Of a stretch of DNA of 64,000 nucleotides, positions 44,796 through 57,640 are shown in pieces. Below the pieces are notes generated by a model. It had not been told where the DNA came from. It did not search any database and saw only the letters and a program-made list of their open reading frames with translations. Position 1 is the stretch's first letter. The number at the start of each line of letters is the position of its first letter. Source of the stretch: Diphasiastrum complanatum (Eukaryota; Streptophyta; Lycopodiopsida; Lycopodiales; Lycopodiaceae); assembly GCA_029204225.1 (NCBI GenBank), contig CM055105.1:9827744-9891743 (forward strand). The letters are read 5' to 3'. A program made the translations under genes and the position numbers.

Positions 44796-45488
44796 ATGTC
44801 AACTTATGAAGATCTATTTTGCTTTGAAGGGATTTTTGTATCTCAAAGGTGGCTTAAGGAAATACTAGTTGAGTGTGATGCCTTAAAGTATAGCAAAGCA
44901 TGTTTTCCTTGTAAGCTTACATTAGTTATGAAGTCAAGGAAATGGAAATGTCTTCATAATGTAAATTTTTTTAGTTTCAATAAGATCATGAATGATGTGT
45001 TCATTCATAAAGATGAAAATTGTAAGTTTTCAATCTTAAAGGCAAGTTGTAAACTTCTTATGAGAATAAGTGAAGCATCCAAAGTGGACACTTATATCCA
45101 TAAGCAAGTAGCTAGCCTTATTGAGATGGAAATGCCTTTTGATTTCAATATTGGAAAAATCATGCCAAGTTGTGGTGATTTTTGGACTTATGGTTCTAGC
45201 ATAAGTAATCTTGATAATCATAGGAAGTGCATATTGAATGATCATACTTGGTGTGATCATTATGAGACATGGAAGTCTTGGATTTCCATCAAAAAGGAGC
45301 ACCATGAAGAGGATAATAAGGAGTTATCTCAAGGTTCAAATGTGCCAAGGATTGAGGAGGAGAATCCTTCTCAAAATTCAAGTGTGCCAAGGATTGAGGA
45401 GGAGAGACCTTCTCAAATTGTGATTCCAAAAATAAACTCAAGAAATATGGTTAAAAACCATGTGGCTCACATTTCAAGAGAAAGATAA
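44796..45488 (+). CDS. F2 ORF2: unknown protein shared in part with element D
   Basis: A 230-codon open frame with no recognised family. It has a Cys-rich start (CDALKYSKACFPCK; WKCLHNVNFF), a central block CKLLMRISEASKVDTYIHKQVASL that is nearly the same in element D at 26165-26235, then NLDNH and DHYETWKSWIS. A tandem repeat near the C-terminus (SNVPRIEEENPSQ, SSVPRIEEERPSQ) is followed by a basic tail. The frame has stayed open for 230 codons in AT-rich DNA, while the related region of D has stops. Confidence 0.55.
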   Translation: MSTYEDLFCFEGIFVSQRWLKEILVECDALKYSKACFPCKLTLVMKSRKWKCLHNVNFFSFNKIMNDVFIHKDENCKFSILKASCKLLMRISEASKVDTYIHKQVASLIEMEMPFDFNIGKIMPSCGDFWTYGSSISNLDNHRKCILNDHTWCDHYETWKSWISIKKEHHEEDNKELSQGSNVPRIEEENPSQNSSVPRIEEERPSQIVIPKINSRNMVKNHVAHISRER

Positions 45489-45735
45489 AGCATATCTCAT
45501 GTGAAGGAGCAAGCCTAAGGGCTCAATTGTGGAGGTGCTTGGATGGTGCAAAGCTCTCAAGCTCATCAAAGATATCAACATCAAAGAAGCACTATCATGG
45601 ATATGGTGATTTTAGATCAACATCAAGCTCATTGGCTGATCTTCACACCTTTTGAACCAGCAAAGACCAATTCAACCCATGGAGTCAAGTTAAAGATCAT
45701 CATGTTTTCCATCAAGCTAGATTTACCAAGCTAGA

Positions 45736-45746
45736 TTTTTGAGGAG
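45736..45746 (+). promoter_or_regulatory. Polypurine tract of F2
   Basis: TTTTTGAGGAG immediately before the 3' LTR, as in element D. Confidence 0.75.
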
Positions 45747-46570
45747 TGTGAAAAATGCAAAAATAAGCTTGGTAGAGGCCAAAAATCTTGTATATAGATA
45801 AACACACATGTGTGGAGCCTGTTCCCATGTGTGAAAATAGAGTACTTGTCATGTACCATAATTATATAGGTTGTACATATGATTTAACTCAAGTTCTAGT
45901 GGCTAAAAAGGCCAAAAACTAGTTTTCTAGACATATGACACATGGCATCAATCTATTGCTTGCATGAGCCACATCCTTTGGTTAGGTGTCACATCCCATG
46001 TGTAGAGGACAGCTCACATGTGTGGAATAAGCTGAAGTAGATGAATTTTGACTTCTAGAAGATTTTCAAGTATATAGGAGGAAAATGGACCAAAAGTGCT
46101 CAAAATAGAAGGTTTTGTCCAAGTGTCAGTTTTGCATGATGAATCATCATATGACAAAGAACCTTCACACATGTGGGATCAGAGGGATAATCAGTACCAC
46201 GAGCTCTCACTTATTGTATATATAGAGCCACATTTAGCCATAATCAGTGTGAGACACCAATCTTGGTTTTGGAAGCAATTTTGAGTGATTCTCTCCATTT
46301 GTCTACATTTGTTTTGATTGTTTTGAGGTTCTATCAATGTGTACTTGATTTTCAGGTTGGAGTCCATACTCAGACAGTTTTTCACACGTGTTAAACTAGA
46401 AAGTACACCTACCTTCAATTAATGATTGTTTTTGTTAGGATTTTGTGTCTAGAATTGATCTAGATTGATCTTAATCTCAAGTAGATTGATAGATCAAGTA
46501 ATCTGACAACCAATCCCTCTTGAGGATCAGATTAGGATCCACTCTTGGTCCTTTTTCTACTTTTTCCACA
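45747..46570 (+). repeat. 3' LTR of element F2
   Basis: 824 bp, TGTGAAAAATGC to TTTTTCCACA, collinear with 40393-41220. Adjacent flanks (GCACC before F1, GTTCC after F2) do not form a target duplication. Confidence 0.95.
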
Positions 46571-46599
46571 GTTCCCAAGGGCAAAAAGTGGCCTGGAAC

Positions 46600-47735
46600 C
46601 TTCTCATAAAGCAAATTTTTGAGTTTCCCTGGGAAGTAACTATTGAATCTCGGTAAGCAAGTGGATCTAAGTCAAATACAAGCACATACGAGCCTGTAAA
46701 GATTAGTTCCCAGAAAATCTCAAAATTCGGCTAAAAAACCCCAAAAAAATACAGTTTTTTCAAGATTTTTTGAGTTTCGTAGGGAAAAAACTCTTGCAGC
46801 CTAGTGAGCAATTGAATCTGACTGAGATACAAGTGCATACCAGTCTGCAAGGGTTTGTTCCAAGAAAATCTTAAAATTTTGCAATAACACCCCAAAAAAA
46901 TGCACCTTTTACAAGATTTTTTGAGTTTCCTTGGGAAGTAACTCTTGCAGATTGGTGATCAGGTGAACTAGACTGAGATACAAGTGAATACCAGTCTAAG
47001 AGGGTTTTTTCCCAGAAAAACTTAAAATTTTGCAGAAAAACAACAAGAAAATGCACTTTTCTTAAGATTTTTTGAGTTTCCTTGAGAAGCAACTCTTTCA
47101 GCCTAGTGAGCAGGTGAATCTAACTGAGATACAAGTGTATACAAGTATTTGAGGGTTTGTTCCCAGACAATCTTAAAAATTTGCAAAAAGACCACAAAAA
47201 AAATGCACTTTTTTAAAGATTTTTTGAGTTTCCTTGGGAAGTAACTCTTGCAGCTTGGTGCACAGGTGAATCTAACTAAGATACAAGTGAATACCAGTCT
47301 TTGAGGGTTTTTCCCCAGAAATTCTGAAAAGTTTACAAAAAAAAACCACAAATAAATGCACTTTTTTCAAGATTTTTTGAGTTTCCTTGCAAATTAGCTC
47401 TTGCAGCTTGGTGAGCAGCTGAATTTGACTAAGATACAAGTGCATACTAGTCTGCAAAGGTTTTGTTTTAGAAAATCTTAAAATTTTGCAAAAAGACCCC
47501 AAAAAATGCACTTTTTCCATGATTTTTTGAGATCTGCTGGGAAGTAACCTTTTCAAGGAGGTTTTTAGATAGAACTAGCCAAGATCTTGCCACTGTAAGA
47601 GTTTTGTAAAGATCCAATGGTTAGATTTAGAAATATCTAAGAAAAAGTGCCAAAAAGTGCCAAAAAACTGAGTTTTTTCAAGATCTTGACAAATCTGTCC
47701 ATCAAGAACTCTTGCAGAACTCACACTATCTAGAA
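46600..47735. repeat. Satellite-like tandem array, about 151-bp unit
   Basis: About eight diverged units. The phrase GATTTTTTGAGTTTCCTTGGGAAGTAACTCTTGCAG recurs at 46615, 46764, 46915, 47066, 47218, 47371, 47521 and (degenerate) 47682, with spacings of 149, 151, 151, 152, 153, 150 and 161. Each unit also has ACTGAGATACAAGTG and CCAAAAAAATGCAC. Minus-strand frames across the array repeat the same peptide and are not genes. Confidence 0.9.
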
Positions 47736-48483
47736 ATGGTCCACATACAGCTACTGTAGGAAGATTGAAGGTTAGATTCACTCAGATCTAAAGAAATCTC
47801 AACAAAAAAAAAACACAAAGAACCAAGACAAGGGGCTAAAATCACACTATTAGCCAACTGAAACTGATCAGATCTTGTCAAGTCTATATTGCAATTACAA
47901 TATCCATCAAGATCCAACATCCCTGGACTGAACCAAGTGAATGAACCTCAGATCAAGTTGATCAATACAAAAAAAAATCAGTTTCCACCACCATCCATAC
48001 CAACCATTCATCACTCTTCTGTCCATCTCCATATTCTCTTGACAGTGTAACTTACATTGTGATTATCTATTGAATCCATTTCTGTTTATGTTCACATCAA
48101 ACTAGAATCTACTGCACATTGTACATACACAAAGAAGTGTGGATGTCAGTGACCATTGTTTGCCACCATAATTTTGTTCATGTGAAAAACTCCCGAAAAC
48201 ACAATGTTAAGCAAAATGAAAGATTGTGATTTCAGGCAATAGCTTGCTCAAATTTCAATCAAATTAATTGCCATAAAAAAATCTGTAATGGATTGAACTA
48301 CAAATCTAGAATGTTGTATCTGCAAACAAGTTAGAAGAGAACCAAAACTTTAAGATAAGTGGATCAAACCAAAAGAGCAATAAAAAAGTATGGAATTTTT
48401 TCAAGAACTTCGAATGAAAAAAATGTTATCAAAAACCTAATTCATTTAAATGTCGAATTGATCCATCTAGATCACGAGTTTCT
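47736..48483. other. AT-rich stretch, nothing recognised
   Basis: The first part may be a further degenerate satellite unit. The rest has no supported ORF or repeat partner. Confidence 0.35.
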
Positions 48484-49047
48484 TCACCAAACAATGGCAA
48501 GGTAGAAATTTTGGTTATATCCTCTTGCATGTCACCGAATTCAATGGAGGACCATAATAGCCTACCAGTCTATTTTGTGGAAGATCCTAAGGGAAATCTG
48601 CAACCGGTGTATGCCTATCAACTTAGAGGTGATGGCATACTGCACTCAGTTAGGTGCTATGGATGCGGAGGAAACCACCGCCGTGCTAAATGTCCACACC
48701 AAGGAGATCCGTCAACATTTGATCCCTCATGTTCACAATGCGAAGTTAATCATCCATGCCGAGATTTACCGATGAGAAATCCACAAATAGCCAGGAGGCA
48801 TTTGGCCTATGTAGACCGACATGCACCTGTGGTGACACTTCCACCTCAGACGCACTATAAAAGAAAAATCTAAGTGCCACCGGGTTATGAAGCGAGTGAT
48901 GAAGAAGACAATCTGGCAAAAGTACGCAAAGATACCCTCGAGCAAACAAGTAAAACCATCACAGAAGACAGAGATGGTAGAATCCATCACGCCAAGGATA
49001 ACTGAGGAAGCCAAGAAATTGGCATCCGACGAAGTCCAACAGATTTT
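48484..49047 (+). pseudogene. gag: Gypsy gag zinc-knuckle fragment, copy 1
   Basis: The frame 48511-48873 contains LPVYFVEDPKGN, then CYGCGGNHRRAKC (CX2CX3HX4C) and a second knuckle CSQCEVNHPCRDL whose last Cys is Leu. Then QIARRHLAYVDRHAP and, past a stop, VPPGYEASDEEDNLAK. It corresponds block by block to 50058-50640. It ends at 49047 where copia sequence on the other strand begins. Confidence 0.7.
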
Positions 49048-50057
49048 ACTCATCCTCAACACCAAGCACAATATCCATAACATCCTGGAGTATCAAAATA
49101 GACTCCATTTGGAACTTCCAAATTGAGTAATTAGAAGTGTTTAGTCTTTCACTGGCTTCTAGAAGATATCCTCCTTGAGATGCCATTTTATGAAGACTTC
49201 TTAGTTATTGGACTGAGATATGTTTGACCTTGTTCCAATCAGACTTAAAGTTGCTGCTTTTTTTCACTATAGGTATTTTCAAGGATGTACTACCTTCCTA
49301 TGTGAAACACTTGCAATGGTATTTAAGATGAATCTCAAATATTCCGCAAGACAAGTTATCTAGATCAAACACACAAAGTGGATTGAGACACTTTGGCTAG
49401 TTTGAATCCTACTTTTGGCACATGTGAAATGCTTCAAAAGTAAACACAATTGACTCTCGGAAGGCTCAACAGGTGTTCATTACTTCAAACTTAGTCATGA
49501 TCTTCAATCTCTTGTGTAGGATGCTCAAAACAATGGATTCGGAACAAAGCAAGATTGAATCAAATCAAAGTGTTGTCAATCGAATTTTGGACCTATCCCT
49601 ATCTTCTTTAAGAGCTTATAAGTCTTGCTAGACACATCAGATTGACTTGGTTTCAATTTCTATGGCAAGTATAGATCATAAGCTTTCCATCAAGCTATAA
49701 GACTAGTATCTTTGTATCTATAAGCAAGGAGAACAAAGAGACTAAAAATCTCTGATTTTCACATGTGCGAAATTCCAAAATTCCATACTACCACATTTCA
49801 GATCTGAAAATTCAGTTCCAATCTGATTTGGTCCAAATACACTTCAGAGAAAGGTGAGAAAATGTGCAAAACTGCTTTTTTTTTTTTATTTAGCTCTCAA
49901 TTTCCTGTACAATCAGAGATGTTAGCATGAAAAGCTTAATTTGGCTCTGATACCATGACAAAATTTCCAGATTTCACACGTGGGGGAAATGTCCACAAGT
50001 ATGATGGTCTAATTAAGCTTTGTGGTTAGCATAATAACCTTATTCTAGATTGATTAG
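49048..50057 (-). mobile_element. Element K: copia fragment (LTR tail, leader, gag start)
   Basis: Minus strand. LTR end ...GAAATCTGGAAATTTTGTCA (50057-49955), primer-binding site TGGTATCAGAGCCA (49954-49941), leader similar to those at 58.4 and 60.7 kb, then gag from 49183 (MASQGGYLLEASERLNTSNYSIW) to VMDIVLGVEDE at 49052, about 45 codons. It is placed between two copies of the same gypsy gag block. Confidence 0.8.
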
Positions 50058-50950
50058 CAAGATCTAGGCCAAGTGAAATTCCTGGTCATATCATCTTGCA
50101 TGTCACCAAGCTCACAAGAAGACCATAATCGCCTACTGGTTTACTTTGTGGAAGATCCTAAGGGATGTCCATTACTTGTGTATCCTTATCAACTCCGAGG
50201 AAATGGTATACTACATACAATGCTTTTGGATGCGGAGGAAGACATGCTGAGCCGAATGATCCATCAACATTCGAACCTATGTGCGAACAATGCAGAGTTA
50301 GCCATCCATGCTTGGATTGTCCAGTGTGGAACTCACAAATAGCCAGGAGGCATTTGTCATATGTAGATCAACATGCACCTATGTTGTCTAGTCCACACAT
50401 AGACTTAATGTGCTATAAGCAAAAAATCTTAGTGCCACCTGGGTATGAAATAAGTGAAGAATAAGTCAAGTTTGGCAAAAGTTTCAAAGTACATAGATGC
50501 ATCCATGGGCAACCTGACAAGAACATTACATAAAACAGAGCTGGTAAAATGTATCAAGTCGATGGTAGTTGAGAAAGTCAAGAAATCGGCAACCAATGAA
50601 GTCCAAAGGATTTTACCACGTCTCTTGGCACAATCATTGCAAAGATTTCTTGTTGATAAACTATAAAGGGAGCATGTGTCGACAGAGCAACTTGAAGGCA
50701 ACTCAACACAAGGTCCCAGGCAAAGTGCGACCATGCAGCCTTCAATTGGGAAATGAAATACCAAGGGGGAGACTAAGTTTGATGATTGCCCTTCAACGAG
50801 CAAGATTCAACCAAAGTCTGATTGTTCCACAAAGCAACATACCAATAACACAGAGCCAAATCCTGGTATATCCATTCTTAAAAGGCCAAATCTAGGGAGT
50901 TCAAGCCCAAAAAGGCCAACTACATAGCAAGAACCAGTGCTACAATGTCT
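50058..50950 (+). pseudogene. gag: Gypsy gag zinc-knuckle fragment, copy 2
   Basis: LLVYFVEDPKGC, the first knuckle damaged (AFGCGGRHAE), the second intact (CEQCRVSHPCLDC, CX2CX3HX4C), QIARRHLSYVDQHAP, VPPGYEISEE, then a linker with several stops continuing to about 50950 (VGKVRPCSLQLG-like). It extends about 300 bp further 3' than copy 1. Confidence 0.7.
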
Positions 50951-51454
50951 ATGTCTTGCTAATTGTCATCGAATAAAGCCTCAAGTTTTACGTAAGCGAA
51001 ATCATATCTACGCTTTTCATGGAGCACAAAAAAATAAAAAATCTATACATATCCTCTCTACAAAGTTTAATAATGTGACTCATCATCATCCCAAGGACCA
51101 GTCCGAGGCAGAGTGCCATGGGAGTGGCACTCATTTGGTAGTAGCAGCATGTTGTCTGATTTTGGGTATGACTTGGAATATTCTAGAATATGGCAAGGGG
51201 CTTCTGCAATAAGCCCAAACACCACAAGACAGAAGTAGACAGTCAAAAGTATTAAAAATAGGTGGCTGATTGGCATCCTGCGCATGTGAGTCCAACATTG
51301 GGCCTTAGGCTAATAAGTGCCATGGAGCACAGTTATTCAATAAAGTATTTTAAACTTAGCTTTTGTAAAGTTCTTAAGTTGGGAAACACAACTTGACCTC
51401 AAGAAACACAAAGTGATCTTGACGGTCAAGATAGTGATCTTGATGGAACCTCAA
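50951..51454. other. Unassigned stretch before the CT module
   Basis: No ORF or domain recognised. Contains a GAGTGCCATGGGAGTGGCACTC hairpin at about 51111-51132. Confidence 0.35.
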
Positions 51455-52110
<656 letters not shown>

Positions 52111-54165
52111 GACATGTTGAGTCTCCACCTCCTTTGCCATGACTTGTTCCCTCACAAAATGATATGCCACCTCAATATGTTTGCTCCTTGCATGAAATAT
52201 AGGATTTCTTGCGAATCTTTGGACTGATAGGTTGTCACAAAAGATGATTGGACTCTCTGAAAAATCCATCAAGTGAAGATCCTTCAACATCCTTTTGATC
52301 CATAACATCTCCTTTGTGCATGATGTAAGTGCTTTGTACCCAGCCTCACTAGATGACAATGAGATTGTGGGTTGTTTCTTTGGCATCCATGAGATAGCTC
52401 CATCACCTATGAAAATAGCATGTGCACTTATGGATTTTCTATCCATTTGATCTCTTGCATAGTCTGAATCTGAAAAACCATACAAGTTAGGTGATGATCC
52501 ATGGTAAACAATGCCAAAATCTCTAGAACCTGAGATGTATCTTAACACCCTCTTTCCTATCTTCCAATGCTCTTCACTAGGATCTTGCATAAATTGGATT
52601 ATTCTACCAAGACAATAGCTTAAATCAGGTCTTGTGATGGCTAGATATATGAGTGAACCAACCAACTTTCTATAGAGAGTAATGTCCTCGAAGGATCCTC
52701 TTATCATAGTGAGCTATACATTTGACTCCATAGGTGTATCACAAGACTTAGCATCTACCATATGAAATCTTTTTAGAATATAGTTAGCATATTTCTCTTG
52801 ACAAATGAAAGTAGATTGAGAAGATCTAAACACTTCTATTCCCAAGATTTAATGTAAATGTCCAAGATGATGCACCTCAAACTCCTTCTTGAGTGCAATC
52901 TTGATATCATCAATATCTTGATTGTTGCATCCACTCAATATGATATCATCCACATAGATTAGAAGAATAGCGACATAATTTGCAAAAAATTCATAATAAA
53001 GTGAATGATCATACTCACTCATAACAAAGTTTTGCGAGAGTAGAAACGTGTTAAGCTTAGCATACTAACTCCTTGATGCTTGCTTAAGACCATACAAACT
53101 CTTTTGTAGAAAACAAACATGATTAGGCTTGTTAGGTGAGATGTAGTTTGCGGGTTGCTCCATGTACACTTCCTCCTCAAGGTCACCATTCAACAATGAA
53201 CTAGTTATGTCCATTTGCCATAGATCCCAGCCAAAAAGAGTTGCAAGAGAGATGATGACCCGAATGCTTACCATCTTTGCCACGGGTGCAAAGGTTTCAT
53301 CATAGTCAATACTGTATTCTTGTGCATATCCTTTAGCCACCAACCTTGCCTTATGCTAGTTGATTGATCCATCTTGGTTTGTTCTCACTTTGAAAATCCA
53401 TTTGCATCCAATAGACTTCTTGTCCTTAGGAAATTGCTTGGTAATGAAGATACATTGCTTGGATCCACTCCTCTTTTAGTCTTGCCTCATCTACACATGT
53501 AGGTCCACCAAAATAGGTTAGGAAAGCATAGTTTGTACCTCTAACAACTTGCTTATTTTTTCATCATATGTGAGCCTTGAAGGTGTTTGCCTTTGACTTC
53601 ATGTCCTCCTTGGCTTTTGACTTGATGAAGACCCTTCATCATCAATATCCAAAGTACCATCCATGTCATCAACATCAAGAATGTTAGATCCAACCACAAC
53701 ATCATTACTTGAAGACACCTTTGGAATATTTCCCTCATCAAAAATGACATCTCTTTCAATGACCACTTTATTAGTAGAAGGAATGTAAACCTTGTAGGCT
53801 TTACTCACCTCACTATAGCCAACAAATATATCTTTCCTTGAAGGTGGATCTTCCTTTTGTTCTATCATCAAGTTCTATGTTGATATAGCAAGTGCATCCA
53901 AAAGCTCTAAAAATCTTGACACTTGGCCTCCTTCCAAACAACATTTAAAAAGGGATTTTTCCATCCAATAAAGCACTCGGCCACCTATTGCATAGAAAGT
54001 TGTCACACAACAAATCTTGATCCCGAAATGGTTTTGAAATATTAGCACCTAACCTCATGCCTTTAGCACTTTCACACAAGGTTCTATTCTTCCTCTCGAC
54101 CACTCCATTTTGCTATGGTGTCCTTGAACTTATATACTCCCTCCTGATCCCATGCTCATCAAAGT
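52111..54165 (-). pseudogene. pol: Copia pol fragment: integrase end, RT, RNase H
   Basis: Minus strand from 54165: integrase distal part (HFDEHGIRREYISSRTP, stop, QNGVVERKNRTLCESAKGMR), with the catalytic Glu kept. Then VGYSEVSKAYKVYIPSTNKV (53871-53600). RT follows: KGYAQEYSIDYDETFAPVAKM, WQMDITSSLLNGDLEEEVYM, KSLYGLKQASRS, stop, and YVDDIILSG (near 52940). RNase H: a 210-codon frame 52707-52075 (LVGSLIYLAITRPDLSYCL; FSDSDYARDQMDRKS; SLSSSEAGYKALTSCTKEM; HARSKHIEVAYHFVREQ). It is related to element B but a different copy. Several stops; both LTRs absent. Confidence 0.9.
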
Positions 54166-56000
54166 GAGACCACCAACAACCTATGTTACTTTACATGATG
54201 CCATCCGAGAAGGGGATGAAGCTTTGATGAAGAGTACAAACCCCAACGTTCACGAACCATAGCTATTGATCAAAGCCATAGATTCCAAGGTGAAAGGACC
54301 TCCTCCGATGTTGCCACTCAACTATTGTTGCAGCAATTTGAGACCACAAACAAAAACCCGCCAGGCATAGATGGATAAGAAATCCAAACATTTTGAACAA
54401 AAATTGAAAAATACCACACCAAAAGGGCCTACTATCAATTAGTTTCCTAGACGTGATAATGTTTGGTGCCCTACATGCCAACAAAATTACACTGCAAATG
54501 AGTGCCCACAAAGTAGGCAACTAGCCCAAAGGTTTTGCATCTTTTGCAATACCAATAACCATGATACATCCACTTGTATCTATAATCCAAGAATACAGGC
54601 CGTTGCATCCCCCCAAGCTATTAGAGACCCAAATTCCAACAAGCACCCCAACAACATTTAGACAAATTTTCCCACAATAAGCCAAGGTCCTCTACCCCAA
54701 CTAGAGTTCGGTCTTGAAAATGTGTTCTTACCTGAGGATCAAGGATTTTCTTATTTCTATGCAAATGGGACTGAAGCTTCTATATATCCGTTGTTTATAG
54801 CTCAACAACATTTCGATGGAAACAAAGCACCTATCTAGTGTTATGGTTGTGGAGAAAACCACCGCATCGTTGAGTGCCGATATAAAGGCACCTCCACCCC
54901 TATTTGCAGAGAATGTGGCCACAACCATTGTCTTAAAGATTGCCCATCCAGACCAATAGAGCCACAAGTTGATGCACCTATCAATCTCGCAACCATTGTA
55001 CATGATAGGAGAGCCAAGGCCACAAAACCAGAAGCCAATGTCTATGTTCAGAGACATGTGCCCAATGCTTGAAGGAATTCCCAGTGGTGGAGAGAGTTTT
55101 GAATGAGGGGCATAGTCACTCTCATACCATAAGCCATTACACTCGGTCTACAGGACCAAGAGAGTATCCCAACCCTCAAAAAGAGAAGGATCATTACATC
55201 AAGATAAAAATGTGGATACAAGAGGAGCAAGCTAAGGCTCCCATTGTTGATCTCAACCAGCCAATAGAACCCATGGAGTCGAATGAACACTCTGACCAAG
55301 CTGTGAATGCACTTGCCTCACCCATGAACCAGGAAGGACTTATCTCTCTTGAATTCAATGAAGAACCTTTTGCCTCCCTAGAACCAGAAGGGAGTGGGAC
55401 CGAAGCCTTAATTGCCTTACAATCCAGCCATGTCACCATACCATTAGGTGATGTCTTGAAGAATTCTAAGCCCTTGTGTCATGCCTTAACCACATGTTAG
55501 GAGCAAAGGATATACCTACAAGACCCTCCATGGATGGAGAGAGTGACAAGGATCAATTCGTGGTGGCCATAGGAGCCACTTGGGAGAATGAGAAAAGAAA
55601 TGTTACCGTACTTGTTTAGCACAAGAACCTTCCCTCAATAGTTGTTGTTATTGATGGTGCTTCAGAAGTAAACATTACATCTTCACACATATACAAAGAG
55701 TGGGGACTGAGTGCCTTAAAAACCCACAGGTGTTTCTATAAAACTTGCTGATCAGAGCTATGTTAGAGCTATGTCAAGCCCATGGGAATTGTGGAGAATG
55801 TACATGTGAAGGTCGTTGATCTATGCTTTGTCATTAAATTCATTGTCTTAGATCTTCTAAAATCAACCTCATCTTACCAACTTCTATTAGGAAGCCCTGG
55901 CTTAAGCTAGCCAAAGTACGCCATGACTAGGGTACAGACCGAATCACACTTCAGAATCAAGATCGAGCTGTGAGAGTTGATCCAAGTACTTGGATGCTCA
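54166..56000 (+). pseudogene. gag-pro: Gypsy gag and protease remnant
   Basis: Starts mid-gag (PTTYVTLHDAIREGDEALM). Four zinc-knuckle-like motifs: CPTCQQNYTANEC (His replaced by Tyr), CIFCNTNNHDTSTC (CX2CX4HX4C), CYGCGENHRIVEC and CRECGHNHCLKDC (both CX2CX3HX4C), at 54470-54950. A linker frame (55069-55500) ends SSHVTIPLGDVLKNSKPL, as in the remnant at 32.8 kb. The protease site VVVIDGASEVNI lies near 55640, followed by KLADQSYVRAM and VLDLLKSTSSYQLLLGSPGL. Stops and frameshifts throughout. No RT follows. Confidence 0.75.
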
Positions 56001-57480
56001 AGCCTGCTAACCTAGTAGAAGAGACAATTTCATCTACAATTGATATACAATCGACAGAGACCAAAGGAAGTGACATGAGCTATTGGGAATTTATCAAGAT
56101 TCTGATACTAATATCATCAATTGGATTGAAACACTAGCTACAATTGATTGTATGAGCTACATAAAAGGATCTATCTCTCTCCTTCGAAAAGCCAATTGAG
56201 AGTCAAAACCCACAAACCAAAGGCTTGTCACCCTTGATGATGAGATCGAAATCGGAGTGAACATGGTTGAACTATCATGGCTTTTATTCCCAGAACCCTA
56301 TGAAAAATAACTTCTCCCCTGGTGTTCAGTGATCACCTTGGAAGATGACATGGGATAATGATCTCCAATGTTATGGAAAGAGATGGTTATCAAAAGACAT
56401 ACCTAAGATCCCATTTTGGGCAGGATATCTGAGGAGCCTTTCCCCACATATGTATGTCAATATAAGGTCAAGATGAGCCAATGGGACAATCCAATAGATG
56501 AATCCATAACTAGTGTGGACACCACATTGTGGGATACCACCAAGTTACCAATTACGTCAGAAATTCCACCTATCTGCTCATTCTCTATCAATATGGTAGC
56601 AACCAAAAAACTGACTACCAAAATACCTGCCAATCTGAGGATAATATGTTTTTTTTGCTAGGTACTAGATGCAGAGGAAGATGCTAACAATCCTCAGACA
56701 AATCTCTCAGAGGCAAAACATGGAAGCTAGTTAGCCGGAGGAGGAGGGTGCCAAAAACTTTCATTGTATGATGCTTGCGTCCCCGAACACATTGTTACAA
56801 AGTGCAAAACAACATGCCTATTCATTGGGAAGACACTTGGGAGAGGTACCTAGCCTACAAAACTTAATAGATCGAAGTGCACTTAGAAAGAGTTTTGGAC
56901 CACATGTTGTGACCAACATTTGCAACAATGCAATCAGTGGTACTCCCATGCATCGCTCGAGTTCCTGCTTGGAAGGTGACAAAGAAATAGTTCACCGGAA
57001 GAGAAGGCTATAAAATGTGTTTTAGTTGGACCAAGATGGGAGCCACCGTCCAGAATACACCTAGATAAATATCGATCGGCATGAAAGGGGAAGAACAAAA
57101 ACATTGAGTTTTGAGTATGCTATTGTCCAAGCTCCAGATGTTGCCAATCACTATGTAGTGGTTGAGTGGCATGTACATCCTACTGTGTGGGCAATTAGAA
57201 GAACTGATGTCAGTAGTCATGTCAAGTGCATGTCTTGGATCAATGGCAAGGGAGCATGCGAACAATCTATTTTACATTCTGGCCCAGCAACATCGGCACC
57301 CTATTTTTATGGGGCTCGAAGACCTCCCAATGGCATGAATCCACAGTACTTGTGGTTCTGTCACAATGATTGTACTCATACCTAGGTGCCAAGCAAACCC
57401 ATCATCCAAAAGCCTGAAATGACTCCAAGCAAATGGCCAATAGCCAAGGAGACTAATTCGAGCCAAATGGCAATAGATTC
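56001..57480 (+). other. Unrecognised coding-like stretch after gypsy protease
   Basis: Three short plus-strand frames (56416-56661, 56768-57013, 57104-57385) are broken by stops. The last, with EYAIVQAPDVANHYVVVEWHV and GMNPQYLWFCHNDC, looks protein-like but matches nothing I know. It could be degraded gypsy spacer or captured host sequence. Confidence 0.25.
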
Positions 57481-57483
57481 ACT

Positions 57484-57640
57484 CACCCAAGCAGGTCCAC
57501 CATGATTGGAAAAGTTCTTTCACTGGCAAAGCTTTGAACAAGGTTAGCATGATCATCAAGTAAGCCATTAAGTATAACTTGCACAAGTTCTACCTCCTTA
57601 ATGCTCTCATCAATGCATGTTAGTGTTGAAATTGAAAAAT
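57484..57640 (-). pseudogene. gag: Copia gag fragment
   Basis: Minus strand: CIDESIKEVELVQVILNGLLDDHANLVQSFASE, the same block as SINQSELVQVILNGLRDEYDNLVQSYAIKEE of gag D. About 45 codons. Confidence 0.75.

Larger units (their letters stand above)
42732..46570 (+). mobile_element. Element F2: pol-less LTR element with novel ORFs
   Basis: A truncated 5' LTR (last 137 bp, 42732-42868), primer-binding site, leader of about 1.4 kb, two ORFs (44290-44741 and 44796-45488), polypurine tract and complete 3' LTR. No protease, integrase, RT or RNase H motif is present anywhere inside. The non-autonomous status is read from the sequence; mobilisation by another element is inference. Confidence 0.8.

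Noticed and set aside
40388-46575. Treating 40393-46570 as one element F with a 5-bp duplication
   Set aside because: GCACC and GTTCC do not match, a second 5' LTR tail with its own primer-binding site lies at 42732-42868, and reverse copia sequence lies between.
46871-47556. Minus-strand frames with a repeated peptide (KETQKILKKVHF)
   Set aside because: By-product of the 151-bp satellite unit. Stops and frame changes occur between units.
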